Origin: JBCBWG01 sp038523925
GTDB taxonomy: Bacteria > Pseudomonadota > Alphaproteobacteria > Rhizobiales > Hyphomicrobiaceae
Length of the DNA: 64,000 nucleotides
Assembly (NCBI GenBank): GCA_038523925.1
Contig: JBCBIY010000005.1
Span: forward strand, 62,001 to 126,000
Reading direction: 5' to 3'
The position numbers were made by a program, and so were the translations under genes. Of the stretch, positions 17,488-26,913 are shown in pieces; within the stretch, counting starts at the first letter, position 1; each line of letters opens with the position of its first letter. The notes under the pieces were generated by a model. The model did not search any database and was not told the origin of the DNA. It saw only the letters and a list, made by a program, of their open reading frames with translations.

Positions 17488-18249
17488 TCAGACCTTCAAG
17501 CGGTAGCCGGTTTTAAAGACCCACCAGATCGCCACGATGCAAGCGGTCGTGAACGCGAACGTCATGGCGAGGCTGATCCAGATGTTCACGTCCGCCTGCC
17601 CGGTGAACGACCAACGGAAGCCGGAGATCAGATAGACGACAGGATTGAAGAGGCTGATCCGCTGCCAGAACTCCGGCAGCATCGAGATCGAGTAGAACGT
17701 GCCGCCAAGAAACGCGAGCGGCGTGATCACGAGCAACGGCACCACCTGCAACTGCTCGAAGTTTTCGGCCCAGAGCCCGATGATAAAACCGAACAGCGAG
17801 AACGTCACAGCCGTCAGCACGAGGAACAGCAGCATCATGAACGGATACTCTATCCTGAGCGGCACGATAAACGAGGCCGTGATGAGGATGATGATTCCGA
17901 GAATGATCGATTTGGTCGCCGCCGCACCGACGTATCCGATGACGATCTCAAGCGCCGAGATGGGCGCCGACAGGATCTCATACACGGTGCCTGTGAACCG
18001 CGGGAAATAGATGCCGAACGATGCATTCGACACGCTCTGCGTCAGCAGTGAGAGCATGATCAGGCCCGGCACAATGAACGCGCCGTAGCTGACGCCCTCA
18101 ATGTCGGTGATGCGCGACCCAATCGCCGCGCCGAAAACGACGAAGTACAGGCAGGTCGTAATCACCGGCGAGATAATGGACTGCATGATCGTGCGCCACA
18201 TGCGGTTCATTTCGAATTGGTAGATCGCACGGATCGCATGGACATTCAT
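17488..18249 (-). CDS. ABC-2 type transporter permease
   Basis: 253 residues with six hydrophobic segments and the ABC-2 membrane fold. The C-terminus has the NPVVYLISGFRWSF stretch typical of drug and polysaccharide exporters of the YadH/NodJ kind. It follows its ATPase gene by 5 bp and forms an exporter with it. The substrate cannot be told. Confidence 0.92.
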   Translation of the reverse strand: MNVHAIRAIYQFEMNRMWRTIMQSIISPVITTCLYFVVFGAAIGSRITDIEGVSYGAFIVPGLIMLSLLTQSVSNASFGIYFPRFTGTVYEILSAPISALEIVIGYVGAAATKSIILGIIILITASFIVPLRIEYPFMMLLFLVLTAVTFSLFGFIIGLWAENFEQLQVVPLLVITPLAFLGGTFYSISMLPEFWQRISLFNPVVYLISGFRWSFTGQADVNIWISLAMTFAFTTACIVAIWWVFKTGYRLKV

Positions 18250-18254
18250 GGCGC

Positions 18255-19205
18255 TCAGTCCTTCGCGCTGACGAGTTTGACGAAGATATCTTCAAGCGAG
18301 TTCTGCTCTGTCTGCAGGTCGCGAAAGCGGATGCCGGCGTCAGAGAGCGCATTGAGGAGGCGCGTGATGCCCGTGCGCGTCTCCGCGCTATCGTAAGTGT
18401 AGACGAGCTCGCAGCCGTTGCTTTGCAGCCGAAGGTTAAAGTCCGCCAGCGCGGCCGGCAGCTCCGTCACGGGGTCAGTGAGCAGCAGCGTCAGCTTCTT
18501 CTCGCCGAGCTTCTGCATCAGCGATGCCTTGTCTTCGACAAGCACAATGCGCCCCTGATTGATGACGCCGACCCGGTCCGCCATCTCTTCGGCTTCCTCG
18601 ATGTAGTGCGTCGTCAGGATGATCGTGACGCCCTGTTCGCGCAGACGATTGACCGACGCCCACATGTCGCGGCGGAGCGCAACATCGACGCCTGCCGTCG
18701 GCTCATCGAGGAACAGGATTTTCGGCTCGTGGCTCAGCGCCTTCGCGATCAAAACCCGCCGCTTCATGCCGCCGGAGAGCGTCATGATGCGGTTGTCCTT
18801 CTTGTCCCAGAGCGACAGATCGCGAAGGACAGCTTCGATGTGCTCCGGTTTCGCCGGCAACCCAAACAGCCCGCGCGAAAAGCTCACCGTGTTCCAGACG
18901 GTCTCGAACGCATCCGTCGTCAGCTCCTGCGGGACGAGCCCGATCAGCGAACGGGCATCGCGAAAGTGCTTGATGATGTCATGACCGGCGACCGTGATGC
19001 GGCCGTCGGTTGGATTGACGATGCCGCAGATTGTCGAAATGAGCGTCGTCTTGCCCGCACCATTGGGCCCGAGCAGCGCGAAGATCTCGCCCTGCATGAT
19101 TTCGAGATTGATATCCTTCAGCGCTTCGAAGCCGCCGGGATAGGTCTTTTGCAGGCCGGCGATCTCAATGATCGTCTCCTGGGTCGGCAGGGGATCATCA
19201 CGCAT
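18255..19205 (-). CDS. ABC transporter ATP-binding protein (ABC-2 exporter)
   Basis: 316 residues. Walker A GPNGAGKTT, signature LSGGMKRRV, Walker B ILFLDEPTAGVD and the switch histidine in ILTTHYIEEAEEM are all intact. A C-terminal 80-residue extension is of the YadG/CcmA type. Start 19205 (MRDDPLP) overlaps the stop of the cyclase gene by one base, so translation of the three genes is probably coupled. It powers the permease encoded immediately downstream. Confidence 0.93.
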   Translation of the reverse strand: MRDDPLPTQETIIEIAGLQKTYPGGFEALKDINLEIMQGEIFALLGPNGAGKTTLISTICGIVNPTDGRITVAGHDIIKHFRDARSLIGLVPQELTTDAFETVWNTVSFSRGLFGLPAKPEHIEAVLRDLSLWDKKDNRIMTLSGGMKRRVLIAKALSHEPKILFLDEPTAGVDVALRRDMWASVNRLREQGVTIILTTHYIEEAEEMADRVGVINQGRIVLVEDKASLMQKLGEKKLTLLLTDPVTELPAALADFNLRLQSNGCELVYTYDSAETRTGITRLLNALSDAGIRFRDLQTEQNSLEDIFVKLVSAKD

Positions 19206-20245
19206 CAGACTGTGGCCACGGGCGTTGCCGGCGAGCCGACGGCGCCTGGCAGGCGGAGCGGGGGCGCGGTCAGGAGGAAGCGGCTGCGGCCGGCGGCTGC
19301 GAGATGTTCGGCAAGTGGGGTCAGGTGCCAGATTTCGCCGAGGTGGATGCCAAGCTTGAACAGGCAAAGCTCGTGCAGCGGCAGCATCGCGCGCGGCCCG
19401 CTGCCGGTCTTGTTTGGCACGCGCTCGACAGCATAGTTGTCGGAGATCAAAACCGACAGGCCGCTGTCCCGGATCCAATCGTGGAGTTCCGTGTCGCGAC
19501 CGTCGAGGGCGGTGCAGATGTTTTGCGCCGCTCCTGGCTCCGGCGCCCCGTTCATGGCGAGTAGGCGATCGGCGAAGCCCGTGTGCAGGCAGACCATGTC
19601 GCCCGGCTCGATCGTGATGGACTGGTCGCGCATGACACCGCTCAGTTCAGCGTAAGTGACGTTGCGCGCTTCGTCGCCAAACGCGCGGCGCAGATCAATC
19701 ATCACCGCGCGGCCCTGAATGCAGCGCTCGGCCATGTTCTCGATGCCAAGCTTCGCGGCATCGGCTCCTGCCATCCCGCCGCATTCGTCGCAATCCTTCG
19801 CGAGCGTCACATCAGTGCCGCCGCGCCAGCCGTTGTAGAAGACGGGCTCCGCCTCGCCGTCGCCATCGGCATCGAAGTGCTGGCCGACGTGGCTGAGCGC
19901 GTCCCACTGCGTTGAATACTGCGTATGGAGGAGGACGCGGTCGTCGTTGACGACGTCGGTCAGGTCCGGGTCGCCCTGCGCGTCGCGCGCGGCAACGAGC
20001 GAGCGCGGCACACCCTGCGGGGTCATCGTCGCATAGCGCACCGGTGGGTGGCGCGCTGGGTTGAGGACGTTACCGCCCGGGCAATCGAGCGGCAGCGAAA
20101 GGCAGAACGTGCGCCCCTCCTGGACTTCAGCGATCCCCTGCTTGACCTTCTCCGGCGTGATCAGGTTCAGACGACCGCATTGATCGTCGTCGCCAAAGTC
20201 GCCCCAGTTCGACCCCTCAGGCCGGTTCGTCCAACGCTCTGTCAC
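19205..20245 (-). CDS. cyclase-family (kynurenine-formamidase-like) metal hydrolase
   Basis: 346 residues of the cyclase superfamily. The metal motif appears as QWDALSHVGQHF, a variant of HxGTHxDxPxH, with HTGFAD and ISDNYAVERVP downstream. Members hydrolyse N-formylkynurenine, isatin or cyclic substrates with Mn/Zn. The longer length resembles the fungal/proteobacterial branch of unknown substrate rather than short KynB. It is the first gene of a likely three-gene transcript with the ABC exporter. Confidence 0.8.
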   Translation of the reverse strand: MTERWTNRPEGSNWGDFGDDDQCGRLNLITPEKVKQGIAEVQEGRTFCLSLPLDCPGGNVLNPARHPPVRYATMTPQGVPRSLVAARDAQGDPDLTDVVNDDRVLLHTQYSTQWDALSHVGQHFDADGDGEAEPVFYNGWRGGTDVTLAKDCDECGGMAGADAAKLGIENMAERCIQGRAVMIDLRRAFGDEARNVTYAELSGVMRDQSITIEPGDMVCLHTGFADRLLAMNGAPEPGAAQNICTALDGRDTELHDWIRDSGLSVLISDNYAVERVPNKTGSGPRAMLPLHELCLFKLGIHLGEIWHLTPLAEHLAAAGRSRFLLTAPPLRLPGAVGSPATPVATV

Positions 20246-20324
20246 AGCAACCTCGGTGTCAGCCCCAAATCCGCGATGCGGTTAGCACATCATCCACCAA
20301 GGCATAAGCGCGCTGACGCCGCTG

Positions 20325-21314
20325 CTACTTTTTCTGCGCTGCGGTCTGCGGTGCAAACGGGGGCTGTTCCGGCGAAAGGGCGACGACCGGCGGCGAGGCC
20401 GGGGTGGTCACGGGCCGCAGCGTTGGCCGAAGCGCGACCTCGGACTTGAGCCCCTTGGCGAGCGCCGCGGTAAACATCGAGCGAAAGGCGGGGTCCGGCG
20501 TAACAGGCGTTTTGGCGCGGATATGAACCACCTTGAAGCCGCGCGCCTTGAGCTCGGCCAGGATGATCGGCAGGGCATCGACGGTGCGCCGCTTGATGTC
20601 ATGGAACAGCATGACGCCTGCGCCGTATTTCTTGATCCGCGCAAAGACCGTGTCGACGATCGCCTCAGTGCTTTTCGCGTAGCTATCATCTGAGACGACA
20701 TCGACGCTGAAGGTCGCAAGGCGGCGGAGCTGGGTGTAGGCGAGCATCTCGGCGCTGTCGCTCAAGCCCGGGAAGCGAAAGAACGGCGCGATGGGTTTGC
20801 CGGCTGCGAGGGCGACGGCTGCAAACCCGCGCTCGATCTGCTTGCGCGCATCGGCGGGCGAAAGCTTCGCGAGCGAGCGCGGATGAGACCACGTGTGTGC
20901 GCCGAGCGTATGCCCCGCGGCTTGGATCGCGCGCAGCGTCCGCGGGTATTTGAGCGCGCGCTTGCCGATGGGGAAGAAGGTCGCAAGCGTGCAGTGTTTC
21001 GCAAGCGTCTTCAGGATCGGCAGCGTCACATCCGGGGTCGGCCCGTCGTCGAACGTGAGCACGACTTCATCCGGCTTCAGGAACGGCGGCTGCTTCCTAA
21101 ACTGCGTGATCTTGCCGAACAGTGGCCCCTGGCTGGTATCGATCTCGACGATCCGGGCGACGCCAATGGCGTTTTCAGGGTCCGCGCATGCAAGCGACGG
21201 CGCTGCCAAGCCCGTGACACCAATTGCCAGCGCGGCGCACGCGACTAAGCCGCGCCGCACGGAGGCTAGCCAAACCCAATCCGTCGTATCCCGCACCTGC
21301 AACTCCCCGTCCAC
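20325..21314 (-). CDS. polysaccharide deacetylase family protein (paralogue 1)
   Basis: 329 residues with signal peptide/anchor (about 15-45). The NodB domain has TFDDGP (Asp pair), the metal His pair in HTLGAHTWSHP, and FFRFPGLSD and LFHDIKRRT motifs. It probably deacetylates a glycan (peptidoglycan, chitin-like or capsule) in the periplasm. The next gene upstream is a clear paralogue sharing the N-terminal ENAIGVARIVEIDT-type element, so the pair arose by duplication. Confidence 0.88.
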   Translation of the reverse strand: MDGELQVRDTTDWVWLASVRRGLVACAALAIGVTGLAAPSLACADPENAIGVARIVEIDTSQGPLFGKITQFRKQPPFLKPDEVVLTFDDGPTPDVTLPILKTLAKHCTLATFFPIGKRALKYPRTLRAIQAAGHTLGAHTWSHPRSLAKLSPADARKQIERGFAAVALAAGKPIAPFFRFPGLSDSAEMLAYTQLRRLATFSVDVVSDDSYAKSTEAIVDTVFARIKKYGAGVMLFHDIKRRTVDALPIILAELKARGFKVVHIRAKTPVTPDPAFRSMFTAALAKGLKSEVALRPTLRPVTTPASPPVVALSPEQPPFAPQTAAQKK

Positions 21315-21407
21315 GACGCGCCGAGCGGTCGCATCGGCGCGCCTCTGCCCGGCAAACCCGGCATGCGCGCAGCAAACGCGGACGCCAATCCCGGAGCGGC
21401 GGATTGG

Positions 21408-22553
21408 TTAATCGCTGAAGACAGAGGTCCGCCAATCGGGGACCTTGCGCAGGATCGGGGCAGGCTTCGGGCGCGGCTTCTGCCGGACCGGCCTTGGGCG
21501 CCGCGGCTCGACGGTCGTCGAGGCCCGCGTCCGGCGGACGCGTTCGACACCCGGCACGCTGTCGGGCGTCGCAGATACCTGCTGCACCGCAGGCTTGTTC
21601 TTCTTGCCGCCGGCAGGGACTTTGCCGGAGAACCGAAATGCCGTCTTCAGCGGGCGCGCACGATGGCGGTAAGCCCTCTTATCCAACAGGCGTCCGGCGA
21701 CGGTGTTATACTCAGGCAGTGTTTCAGCCGTGTGCTTTGGCACCATATGGACGATCCGGAAGCCGCCGGCCTTGATCTCATTGAGCAGGGGCCCAAGCGC
21801 GTTCGCCGTTGCCGACTGAATGTCGTGGAACAGCAGGATGCCTTTACGCTTGGCTCTAAGCTTCCGCATGATCGTCTTTCGCACGCGCGAGGCGGATTTC
21901 GACCGCCAGTCGAAACTGTCGATGTCGATTGAGAAGACACCGAAATTCCGCTCGCCGAGGTAGGCCCGCATCTGGCGCGTGTGCGCGAGATAGGGGAAGC
22001 GGAAGAACGGCGCCGACGGACGGCCTATTGCAGCTTCGATCGCGCTCAGCCCAAGTTCCATTTCCGCAATTGCGCGCGGCAGGCTGCGAGATTGCTGGTT
22101 TTTGTGCGACCACGTGTGATGGCCGATCGTGTGGCCGGCATCCGCGACCTCACGCAACGTTTTGGGGTCGACGACCGCCATCCGCCCGACCGCGAAAAAG
22201 ATCGCCTTGGTGCAGTGCTCGGCAAGCGCGCGGAGCACCTTGCGGGTGTTTCGGCGGAGCGGGCCGTCATCAAATGTCAGCACAACCTCGCCGTCGCGGA
22301 GTGGGTCGGCCTGATGCTTGTATTGCTGCTGCCCGTATTCAATACCGCCGGTCGTGTCGACTTCGATGACGCGGGAGACGCCAAGTGCGTTCGGATTGGT
22401 GCAGGTCGCGACAGTGTCCTGCTCGGCTCCAACAGCCGGCGCGGCAAGCAACGCGAGGGCGGCCGCGCATGCGCCTGTGGCGGCTGCGAGACGCGAAGCC
22501 CGCGCTGAGTTGGGCGCAGATATACGACCCAGTTTCGTTGCCATCCGCGGCAT
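21408..22553 (-). CDS. polysaccharide deacetylase family protein (paralogue 2)
   Basis: 381 residues: a signal peptide (about 18-43), a NodB domain with TFDDGP, HTIGHHTWSHK, FFRFPYLAH and LFHDIQSAT, then a long Pro/Arg/Lys-rich C-terminal tail (from about residue 295) absent in its paralogue. The tail may bind wall or membrane polymers. Spacing to the downstream paralogue is 93 bp and both read left, so they are likely co-transcribed. Confidence 0.88.
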   Translation of the reverse strand: MPRMATKLGRISAPNSARASRLAAATGACAAALALLAAPAVGAEQDTVATCTNPNALGVSRVIEVDTTGGIEYGQQQYKHQADPLRDGEVVLTFDDGPLRRNTRKVLRALAEHCTKAIFFAVGRMAVVDPKTLREVADAGHTIGHHTWSHKNQQSRSLPRAIAEMELGLSAIEAAIGRPSAPFFRFPYLAHTRQMRAYLGERNFGVFSIDIDSFDWRSKSASRVRKTIMRKLRAKRKGILLFHDIQSATANALGPLLNEIKAGGFRIVHMVPKHTAETLPEYNTVAGRLLDKRAYRHRARPLKTAFRFSGKVPAGGKKNKPAVQQVSATPDSVPGVERVRRTRASTTVEPRRPRPVRQKPRPKPAPILRKVPDWRTSVFSD

Positions 22554-22813
22554 CCCTCCACTCGTGGTCCGTCGCGGGCGCGCTGCCCGGAACCAACCCC
22601 CCGACGCACCATTCTATCAGGTTGTGGGGGTAGCGCGCGAGCTTTGCAGCGCCACGACCGCCGACAACCTCGTGAACTTGCAGCTATGCTAACCGCGTGT
22701 GGCCCGGCCGCCGCATGTGGCTTGCCCTCACGAGGTGTGTTAGCGGCGTGCGACCGCGGGCCCGTTGGGCTGCGCTTCCCGCATTGATGATTGGATCGGA
22801 TGGGAGCTGTCTG

Positions 22814-24193
22814 ATGTCAGACACCGCTGATGCACCGCGCGCTGTGGATAAGCCCGAGATCATCAGCGGCGATCTCGTCCGCGCCGTTCAAGAAGCGCTT
22901 GAGCGGGACGACAAGGCGGCAGCGAAGGCGCTGGCCGAAGAGCTGCGCGCGCCGGACCTCGCCGACCTTCTAGAGGCGTTAAATCAAGACGAACGCGCGC
23001 CTTTCATCATGGCGCTCGGCAACGACTTTGAGTTCGACGCATTCTCTGAACTCGACGAAGCGGTCCGCGACCAGCTTTCAGAAGAGCTGCCGAACTCCTA
23101 TCTCGCGAAGGCCGTCGCCGAACTTGAATCGGATGATGCCGCGTACGTTCTCGACGGCCTCGAGGACGAGGACCGCGAAGACGTCCTCCAGCAGATGCCG
23201 CTCGCGGACCGGACCGCACTCAGGCGTAACCTCGAATATGAAGACGAGACCGCCGGCCGCATCATGCAGGCCGACTTCGTCACCGTTGCGCCGTTCTGGA
23301 ACGTCGGCCAGGTGATCGATCATCTGCGCTCAGCCAAAGACCTGCCGGAGACGTTTTCCGAGATCTTCGTGGTCGATCCCACCTATCACGTGCTCGGATC
23401 CATAGGGCTGTCACAACTCGTCCGCACCCAGCGCGACATCGTCGTCTCGGACATCATGACCTCTGACATTGAGGTCGTGCGGGCGACGGAGGACCAGGAA
23501 GAGGTCGCCCGCCAGTTCAACCGCTATGACCTGCTGTCAGCGCCGGTCGTCGACGAGAACGAGCGGATGGTCGGTGTCGTCACCGTCGACGACATGGTCG
23601 AGGTCATTCAGGATGAGGCGGACGAAGACATTAAGCGTCTTGGCGGTGTCGGTGACGAGAGCCTGCTCGACAATGTCATCGACGCGACCAAGAGCCGGTT
23701 TGTCTGGCTGCTCATTAACCTCGCCACCGCGATCCTGGCCTCGCTCGTCATCAAGCAGTTCGACGCGTCGATCTCGGAGCTCGTGGCGCTTGCGGTGCTG
23801 ATGCCGATCGTCGCCTCCATGGGTGGCAACGCCGGCACGCAGACCATGACCGTGGCCGTGGTCGCGCTCGGCACCAAGGACCTCGGGCCGCGCAACGCGC
23901 TTAAAGTCGTCATGCGCGAGGCAGCGATCGGCCTCCTCAACGGGTTTATCTTTGCCGTCATTCTTGGCGCCATCACCGTTGTCTGGTTCGGCAGCGGGCC
24001 GTTGGGCTTCGTCATTGCGGCTGCCATGATCTTCAACCACTTCGCCGCCGCGCTTGCCGGCATCGCAATCCCGCTGGCGCTCGACAAACTTGGCTACGAC
24101 CCGGCGATCGCTTCCGGTGTGTTCCTCACAACCGTGACGGACGTCGTCGGTTTCTTTGCGTTTCTCGGCCTCGCCACGTACTTTTTGTTTTGA
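22814..24193 (+). CDS. mgtE: magnesium transporter MgtE
   Basis: 459 residues. An N-terminal Mg-sensing helical domain is followed by two CBS domains (about 140-260) and a five-helix membrane domain with the pore motif GGNAGTQTMTVAVVAL. Cytosolic Mg2+ binding to the CBS region closes the channel in the family. ATG at 22814 has GGGAG upstream and removes a non-family extension that would start at 22697. No Mg riboswitch was recognised in the 260-bp leader. Confidence 0.94.
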   Translation: MSDTADAPRAVDKPEIISGDLVRAVQEALERDDKAAAKALAEELRAPDLADLLEALNQDERAPFIMALGNDFEFDAFSELDEAVRDQLSEELPNSYLAKAVAELESDDAAYVLDGLEDEDREDVLQQMPLADRTALRRNLEYEDETAGRIMQADFVTVAPFWNVGQVIDHLRSAKDLPETFSEIFVVDPTYHVLGSIGLSQLVRTQRDIVVSDIMTSDIEVVRATEDQEEVARQFNRYDLLSAPVVDENERMVGVVTVDDMVEVIQDEADEDIKRLGGVGDESLLDNVIDATKSRFVWLLINLATAILASLVIKQFDASISELVALAVLMPIVASMGGNAGTQTMTVAVVALGTKDLGPRNALKVVMREAAIGLLNGFIFAVILGAITVVWFGSGPLGFVIAAAMIFNHFAAALAGIAIPLALDKLGYDPAIASGVFLTTVTDVVGFFAFLGLATYFLF

Positions 24194-24217
24194 GGACGCG
24201 AGTGAAGGAGCGCTGAG

Positions 24218-24667
24218 ATGACAGGCGTCGTCACGATCCGGCACGTCGCTGAAAGTGACCGCGCGCAATGGCAACGGCTGTTTGCGGCCTACATTGCGTT
24301 CTACGAAGCGCAGATTGCCGATGACGTCTTTGGAGTGACGTTTGCGCGGCTGCTCTCAGATGAGCCGCACACGCACAGCGGCTTTGTCGCCGAGCGCGAT
24401 GACGGCACCCTCGTTGGCCTCGCCCACGTACTGTTCCACCGCTCGACATGGTCGGCGACCGGCTACCTCTATCTTGAAGACGTGTTCGTTGACCCGGATG
24501 CCCGGGGTGGTGGCGTTGGCCGTGCGCTGATTGAGGCTGTGTACGCACACGCCGATGCGCTCGGCGCGACGCGGACCTACTGGGCGACCCAGTCCTTCAA
24601 CGAGACCGCCCGGCGGCTCTATGACCGGCTCGCGACGCTGAGCCCCTTCGTGCAGTACCGGCGCTAG
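24218..24667 (+). CDS. GNAT-family N-acetyltransferase
   Basis: 149 residues. The acetyl-CoA loop appears as DARGGGVGRALIEAVYAHA, preceded by strand YLYLEDVFVD. An AGGAGC ribosome site lies just before the ATG. It follows mgtE by 24 bp and may be co-transcribed. The substrate is unknown. Confidence 0.9.
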   Translation: MTGVVTIRHVAESDRAQWQRLFAAYIAFYEAQIADDVFGVTFARLLSDEPHTHSGFVAERDDGTLVGLAHVLFHRSTWSATGYLYLEDVFVDPDARGGGVGRALIEAVYAHADALGATRTYWATQSFNETARRLYDRLATLSPFVQYRR

Positions 24668-24803
24668 ATCTGTTCCGGGTCGCAGTCACGCCCGCCCAAG
24701 TCTCGCTTATGTGTGTGACGCTGCATCTTCCGCGTCCGCCGCTGCTGCCGGATCGGTGCGAGGTCGCGGGCGGCACTGTATTTCCCAATTGGCGAAACGA
24801 ACC

Positions 24804-24819
24804 TTAACGAGCCGTTAAC
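24804..24819 (+). promoter_or_regulatory. CtrA-type binding box (TTAA-N7-TTAAC)
   Basis: TTAA at 24804-24807 and TTAAC at 24815-24819 are separated by exactly seven bases, the full consensus of the alphaproteobacterial cell-cycle regulator CtrA. It is 44 bp before the GTG start of the secreted NTF2-like protein, in promoter position, in an otherwise AT-richer 195-bp spacer. Confidence 0.65.
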
Positions 24820-24862
24820 TATACCGACGCATCGTCCCGCCATCAGCGTCGGGAGTGAGAGC

Positions 24863-25576
24863 GTGCGTGTCATCCGGTCAGTCTTGCTAAGTGCGGGCCT
24901 CATAGCCGGTGTGTTTGTTGCGCCGGGTCACGCAGTCGCGGAAGCGGCGCAGTGTTCGTCGGTGCCGCCGGAGTTCGCAGAGATCCTGTCGCGGCGCTGG
25001 GATGCGGCTTTAAACGACGGCCGGGCGCGAGACCTATCCGAACTTTATGCCTTTGACGCGGTGCTCATCACGCCCGCAAGTGAGGCGACGCTGGCGTCAC
25101 CGCCGGCGGTCTCAGCACATCTCGGCAAGCTCGCCTCGCACTTCCGCGCAGCGCCGATCACCGTGCGGACCCTGCGCAGCGGCTGCAACACGATCCTCGA
25201 CTTCGGCGACATCACACTCATCGCGCGCCGCAACCCGCAGCAGCAGTTCACGATGCGGTACTCGCGGCTTTATGAGCGCCGCGGCCAGCACTGGCAGGTG
25301 ACGGTCGATCATCTGACGTGGCGGGACGGCATGCCAACGCGGCATCGCGATCTGCCGCTTGGTGACGATCGCGCGAAACTGACGGCGATGATTTCAGGCC
25401 TCGGCCAGGGCAAGCAGCCGGCCGTTGCCGGTATGCTCATTCGGCCGCCGGCCCTTGCTGCGCGTCCACTTGCAGCGCGCGCCCCAAGCGTGCGGCCAAA
25501 GCCGCGCAGGTCGCGGCGCGCCCGCGTCATCCGCAATCGCGACTGGGCCCGCAAAGCGCTCGGCCTCGACGACTGA
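24863..25576 (+). CDS. exported NTF2/SnoaL-like domain protein
   Basis: 237 residues starting with GTG, with GGGAG 7 bases upstream. A signal peptide (1-28) precedes an NTF2-like cone (about 35-155: RRWDAALNDGRARDLSELY, DAVLITP, and a late strand YERRGQHWQVTVDHLT). The C-terminal 60 residues are Ala/Arg-rich and basic. No catalytic residues are assigned. A CtrA-type box upstream suggests cell-cycle-controlled expression of an envelope protein. Confidence 0.75.
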   Translation: MRVIRSVLLSAGLIAGVFVAPGHAVAEAAQCSSVPPEFAEILSRRWDAALNDGRARDLSELYAFDAVLITPASEATLASPPAVSAHLGKLASHFRAAPITVRTLRSGCNTILDFGDITLIARRNPQQQFTMRYSRLYERRGQHWQVTVDHLTWRDGMPTRHRDLPLGDDRAKLTAMISGLGQGKQPAVAGMLIRPPALAARPLAARAPSVRPKPRRSRRARVIRNRDWARKALGLDD

Positions 25577-25582
25577 CCTCGA

Positions 25583-26836
25583 TCAGGCAGCGACGCGGCG
25601 CTCGGCTGGCGTCCAGCGGACGGGCAGCGACGCAAACCCACGAATGCCGGGCGATGGGTTCCAGTTGAGATCATCACCCGCGGTCTCAATCGTCCACTGC
25701 CGCGTGCCGTCGAACAGGGCCGAGAAGGCCGTGATGGCCTCCATACGCGCGAGCTGTGCGCCGAGGCAGACATGGGGCCCGAAGCCAAAGCCGAGGTGCG
25801 GGTTTTCCGAGCGCGCCAGGTCGGCGGCGTGCGGGTTCTCAAACATCGATGGGTCGCGGTTGGCGCCGGAAAGATACGCCGAGATCACGTTGCCGCGCCG
25901 CAGCTCGTGACCTGCGATCGTCACATCGCGTCGCGCATAGCGCGCCTCCGTCATCTCAACGGGGGAGAGGTAGCGCAGCAGCTCATCAACCGCCTGCACG
26001 GCGCGCCGCCGGTCGAGGTTGGCGAATGCCGCCGTCTGGCCCTGCGTGATAAGGTGATGCGCTGAGAGCGAGATCAGGTGGACGGTTGTCTCATGGCCTG
26101 CAAACAGCAGCAGGAAGGCCATCGCCAGCATCTCGTCTTCGTCCAGGACCTCGCCCTCATCATCGGGCTTTACGAGCTCTGACAGCAGGCCCTCGCGCGG
26201 GTGCGCCCGGCACGCGGCAAGCTCCTCGCGCATCAGCTTTGCAAGCTTCGAGACGTTCCAAAGTGCGGTCAACGTGCTGAACGGCCCGTTCGTCATCTCC
26301 ATGACGGTCGAGGCCAGGTGTTCGTATTCATCTGCGCGGCGCACATCGATGCCGAGCAGTTCGGAGATGACGCGCAAGGGAAACGGGCGCGCAAAGTCTG
26401 TCACAAGATCAAACGGCGTGCCGGCTGGATGCTTGCTCAGAAGCTCCGCCGCGATGGCCTCGATGCGCGGGCCCATGGAGACAATGCCGCGGCGATTGAA
26501 AGCGTGATTGACGAGCCGGCGGAGCCGTTTGTGGTCCGGCGCGTCCCGGCCCAGCATGTTGTCGGACAAAACGCGGATCGTCTTTGGTATCCACCACGAG
26601 ATGCCAAGGCGGCCCGACTTGCCGGCGCTGCGCGGATCGTTTGCGAAGGTGTCCGTGTCGCGCAGCACGCGCAGGGCGTCTTCATGGCGGTAGGCCGCCG
26701 GGACGGCCCCAAGGATCGGGACTTTAAGCCAGAGCGGACAGCCGCGCGCATGAAGTTCGGCAATGGGCGCGGCCGTGTTCGCCCGATAGTCATTGTCGCC
26801 GAGCGAAACCATGAACCCGTTGCGGTACTGATCCAT
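25583..26836 (-). CDS. cytochrome P450
   Basis: 417 residues, soluble class I type. The I-helix oxygen-activation motif is LLFAGHETT, the ExxR motif lies in DELLRYL, and the heme-ligand loop is FGFGPHVCLGAQLARME with the proximal cysteine. The enzyme needs ferredoxin and reductase partners, which are not encoded nearby. Its substrate is unknown. It is tightly convergent (6 bp) with the NTF2-like gene. Confidence 0.94.
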   Translation of the reverse strand: MDQYRNGFMVSLGDNDYRANTAAPIAELHARGCPLWLKVPILGAVPAAYRHEDALRVLRDTDTFANDPRSAGKSGRLGISWWIPKTIRVLSDNMLGRDAPDHKRLRRLVNHAFNRRGIVSMGPRIEAIAAELLSKHPAGTPFDLVTDFARPFPLRVISELLGIDVRRADEYEHLASTVMEMTNGPFSTLTALWNVSKLAKLMREELAACRAHPREGLLSELVKPDDEGEVLDEDEMLAMAFLLLFAGHETTVHLISLSAHHLITQGQTAAFANLDRRRAVQAVDELLRYLSPVEMTEARYARRDVTIAGHELRRGNVISAYLSGANRDPSMFENPHAADLARSENPHLGFGFGPHVCLGAQLARMEAITAFSALFDGTRQWTIETAGDDLNWNPSPGIRGFASLPVRWTPAERRVAA

Positions 26837-26913
26837 GACGCACTCCTGTTCCGCGTTGCGAGGTTCAGTGCCGTCGTCATCTGGAGCGCGACACGCCGCG
26901 TCGCGCCCGGCTA

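Noticed and set aside
18423..19436. 337-residue frame opposite the ABC ATPase gene
   Set aside because: Shadow of the ATPase and cyclase coding sequence.
22554..22813. Magnesium riboswitch (M-box) before mgtE
   Set aside because: No M-box core could be recognised by eye in the 260-bp leader.
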